Source of the DNA: Pseudomonadota bacterium
GTDB taxonomy: Bacteria; Pseudomonadota; Gammaproteobacteria; Steroidobacterales; Steroidobacteraceae
DNA: 64,000 nt
NCBI GenBank assembly: GCA_021816775.1
Contig: JAKAXA010000003.1
Coordinates: 1 to 64,000, forward strand
Direction: 5' to 3'
A program made the position numbers and the translations under genes. Positions 63,219 to 64,000 of the stretch are shown here, one piece after another; positions within the stretch are counted from its first letter, which is position 1; the number at the start of each line of letters is the position of its first letter. The notes beneath the pieces were generated by a model. The model ran no database searches. It saw only the letters and a program-made list of their open reading frames with translations, and was not told where the DNA came from.

Positions 63219-63485
63219 CTAGATGCCGTGGCTCCCGATGAGGTTCTCGACCTTCTCGAACAGCAGCGCCGGCTTGTCCCCGGCGCGCGAGTACAGGTGT
63301 CGGCGGCTCATCTCGGCGAGCGCCGCGTCGCGCTGCGCGGCCGTGGCGTACCAGTGCAGGCGGTGCCACTCGGGCCCGACCACTTTGCGGAACGGATCCC
63401 CGGGCAGCAGGCTCACGCGCACGCCATAGGGCCGCTGCCGCTCGGCGGGGGGCGCTTTGAGGTTCTGTGGCTGGCTGATTCCCAT
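63219..63485 (-). CDS. Small conserved-looking protein of unknown function
   Basis: An 88-aa basic protein, not recognised. It has the pattern [18 protein letters not shown], then [20 protein letters not shown] and a C-terminal [10 protein letters not shown], with no signal or membrane segment. The start is ATG 63485. It fills the space between the convergent patatin gene and the divergent msrA; the intact frame and codon use suggest a real gene. Confidence 0.6.
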   Translation of the reverse strand: MGISQPQNLKAPPAERQRPYGVRVSLLPGDPFRKVVGPEWHRLHWYATAAQRDAALAEMSRRHLYSRAGDKPALLFEKVENLIGSHGI

Positions 63486-63569
63486 GGCGCGCGAAGCTTA
63501 CGGTGCGGGCCACGGCGGACGCAAGGGCGCGCCGCGGACGCGGTATCATTTGCCCCGGAGGAGCTCATC

Positions 63570-64000
63570 ATGGCCTCGTCGCACAAGAGAATGACCCTGC
63601 CGCAGGCGCACGAGGCGCTGCCCGGGCGCGCCGCAGCGCTCGTGGTGCCCGCCCTGCATTACGTGAGCGGCCATCGCATCGTGCCGCCGTTCCCGCCCGG
63701 CCTGCGCGAGGCGCTGTTCGCGATGGGCTGCTTCTGGGGCGCGGAGCGGCTGTTCTGGGAGCTGCCCGGCGTGTACGCCACGGCGGTCGGGTACGCCGGC
63801 GGCGCGACGCCCAATCCGACGTACCGCGAGGTGTGCACGGGCCTGACCGGGCATGCCGAGGTCGTGCGGGTGATCTACGATCCGGCGCGCATCGGCTACG
63901 AGGCGCTGCTGAAGGCGTTCTGGGAGTCGCACGATCCCACTCAGGGCATGCGCCAGGGAGGCGATGAGGGCACCCAGTACCGCTCGATGATCTTCCCGGC
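63570..64000 (+). CDS. msrA: Peptide-methionine (S)-S-oxide reductase MsrA (3' end outside window)
   Basis: Repairs oxidised methionine. About 143 codons are visible before the window ends. The catalytic cysteine motif is [13 protein letters not shown], followed by [31 protein letters not shown] and [10 protein letters not shown], all diagnostic of MsrA. The start is ATG 63570 with GGAGGAG at 63557-63563. The N-terminal ~45 residues ([19 protein letters not shown]) are the extension seen in E. coli-type MsrA. Confidence 0.96.
   Translation, partial: MASSHKRMTLPQAHEALPGRAAALVVPALHYVSGHRIVPPFPPGLREALFAMGCFWGAERLFWELPGVYATAVGYAGGATPNPTYREVCTGLTGHAEVVRVIYDPARIGYEALLKAFWESHDPTQGMRQGGDEGTQYRSMIFP

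Overview
This is a GC-rich chromosomal stretch from a gammaproteobacterium. The evidence is a fused RlmKL rRNA methyltransferase, the UbiD/UbiU/UbiV/UbiT ubiquinone set, an FNR regulator with four N-terminal cysteines, and Puu-type polyamine genes. It looks like an environmental Xanthomonadales/Nevskiales-type lineage rather than an enteric one, but the genus cannot be named from sequence reading alone. Genes are tightly packed, and many neighbours overlap by 4 bp (ATGA/GTGA).

Layout. 1-5.6 kb (minus strand): an ECF sigma factor, a RskA-like anti-sigma factor, and a lipid-modification operon (desaturase, FAD protein, DUF1365, cyclopropane/methyl fatty-acid synthase). The gene content resembles the mycobacterial sigK locus. 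6-12.4 kb: a cytochrome bd operon, cydA-cydB-cydX-like-cydD-cydC. 12.6-17.6 kb: a secreted unknown and an RND efflux pair. 17.6-24.3 kb: an oxygen-limitation island with ubiD, ubiU, ubiV, ubiT, fnr and a B12-binding radical SAM gene, carrying three FNR-like boxes. 24.4-28.1 kb: a broken PLP-dependent cysteine-synthase-like gene, a secreted carboxylesterase, a secreted unknown and FeSOD. 28.3-32.4 kb: a ClC channel, rlmKL and a small ribbon-helix-helix protein. 32.5-39.6 kb: a six-gene hydrogenase-4-like membrane complex whose large subunit has lost all four nickel-ligand cysteines (an Ehr-type complex).

39.9-43.1 kb is a looser region holding a YbaK-like deacylase, an HDAC-family amidohydrolase, a wrecked class C beta-lactamase gene and about 0.7 kb without genes. 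It ends in asd, which is preceded by what looks like a complete transcription attenuator: a promoter, a 23-codon leader peptide crowded with Thr, Lys and Met codons, competing hairpins and an intrinsic terminator. I consider this the most interesting item in the window.

44.4-57.2 kb: polyamine genes (puuB, puuD, puuA, an APC permease with agmatine deiminase), interleaved with a polyphosphate glucokinase, an aminotransferase, NUDIX, icd, and a one-polypeptide wHTH-GHKL ATPase-DUF4325 regulator with three phased TTGACAA repeats upstream. 57.2-64 kb: a threonine dehydratase/serine racemase-like enzyme, pirin, a beta-hydroxyacid dehydrogenase, a TPR membrane protein, a patatin-type autotransporter, a small unknown and the start of msrA.

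Together the genes suggest a respiratory organism adapted to fluctuating oxygen: bd oxidase, oxygen-independent ubiquinone synthesis under FNR, and an ion-pumping Ehr complex. Several promoters place the start codon only a few bases after the -10 element, so leaderless transcripts may be common. I saw no tRNA, rRNA, CRISPR array or intact insertion sequence.
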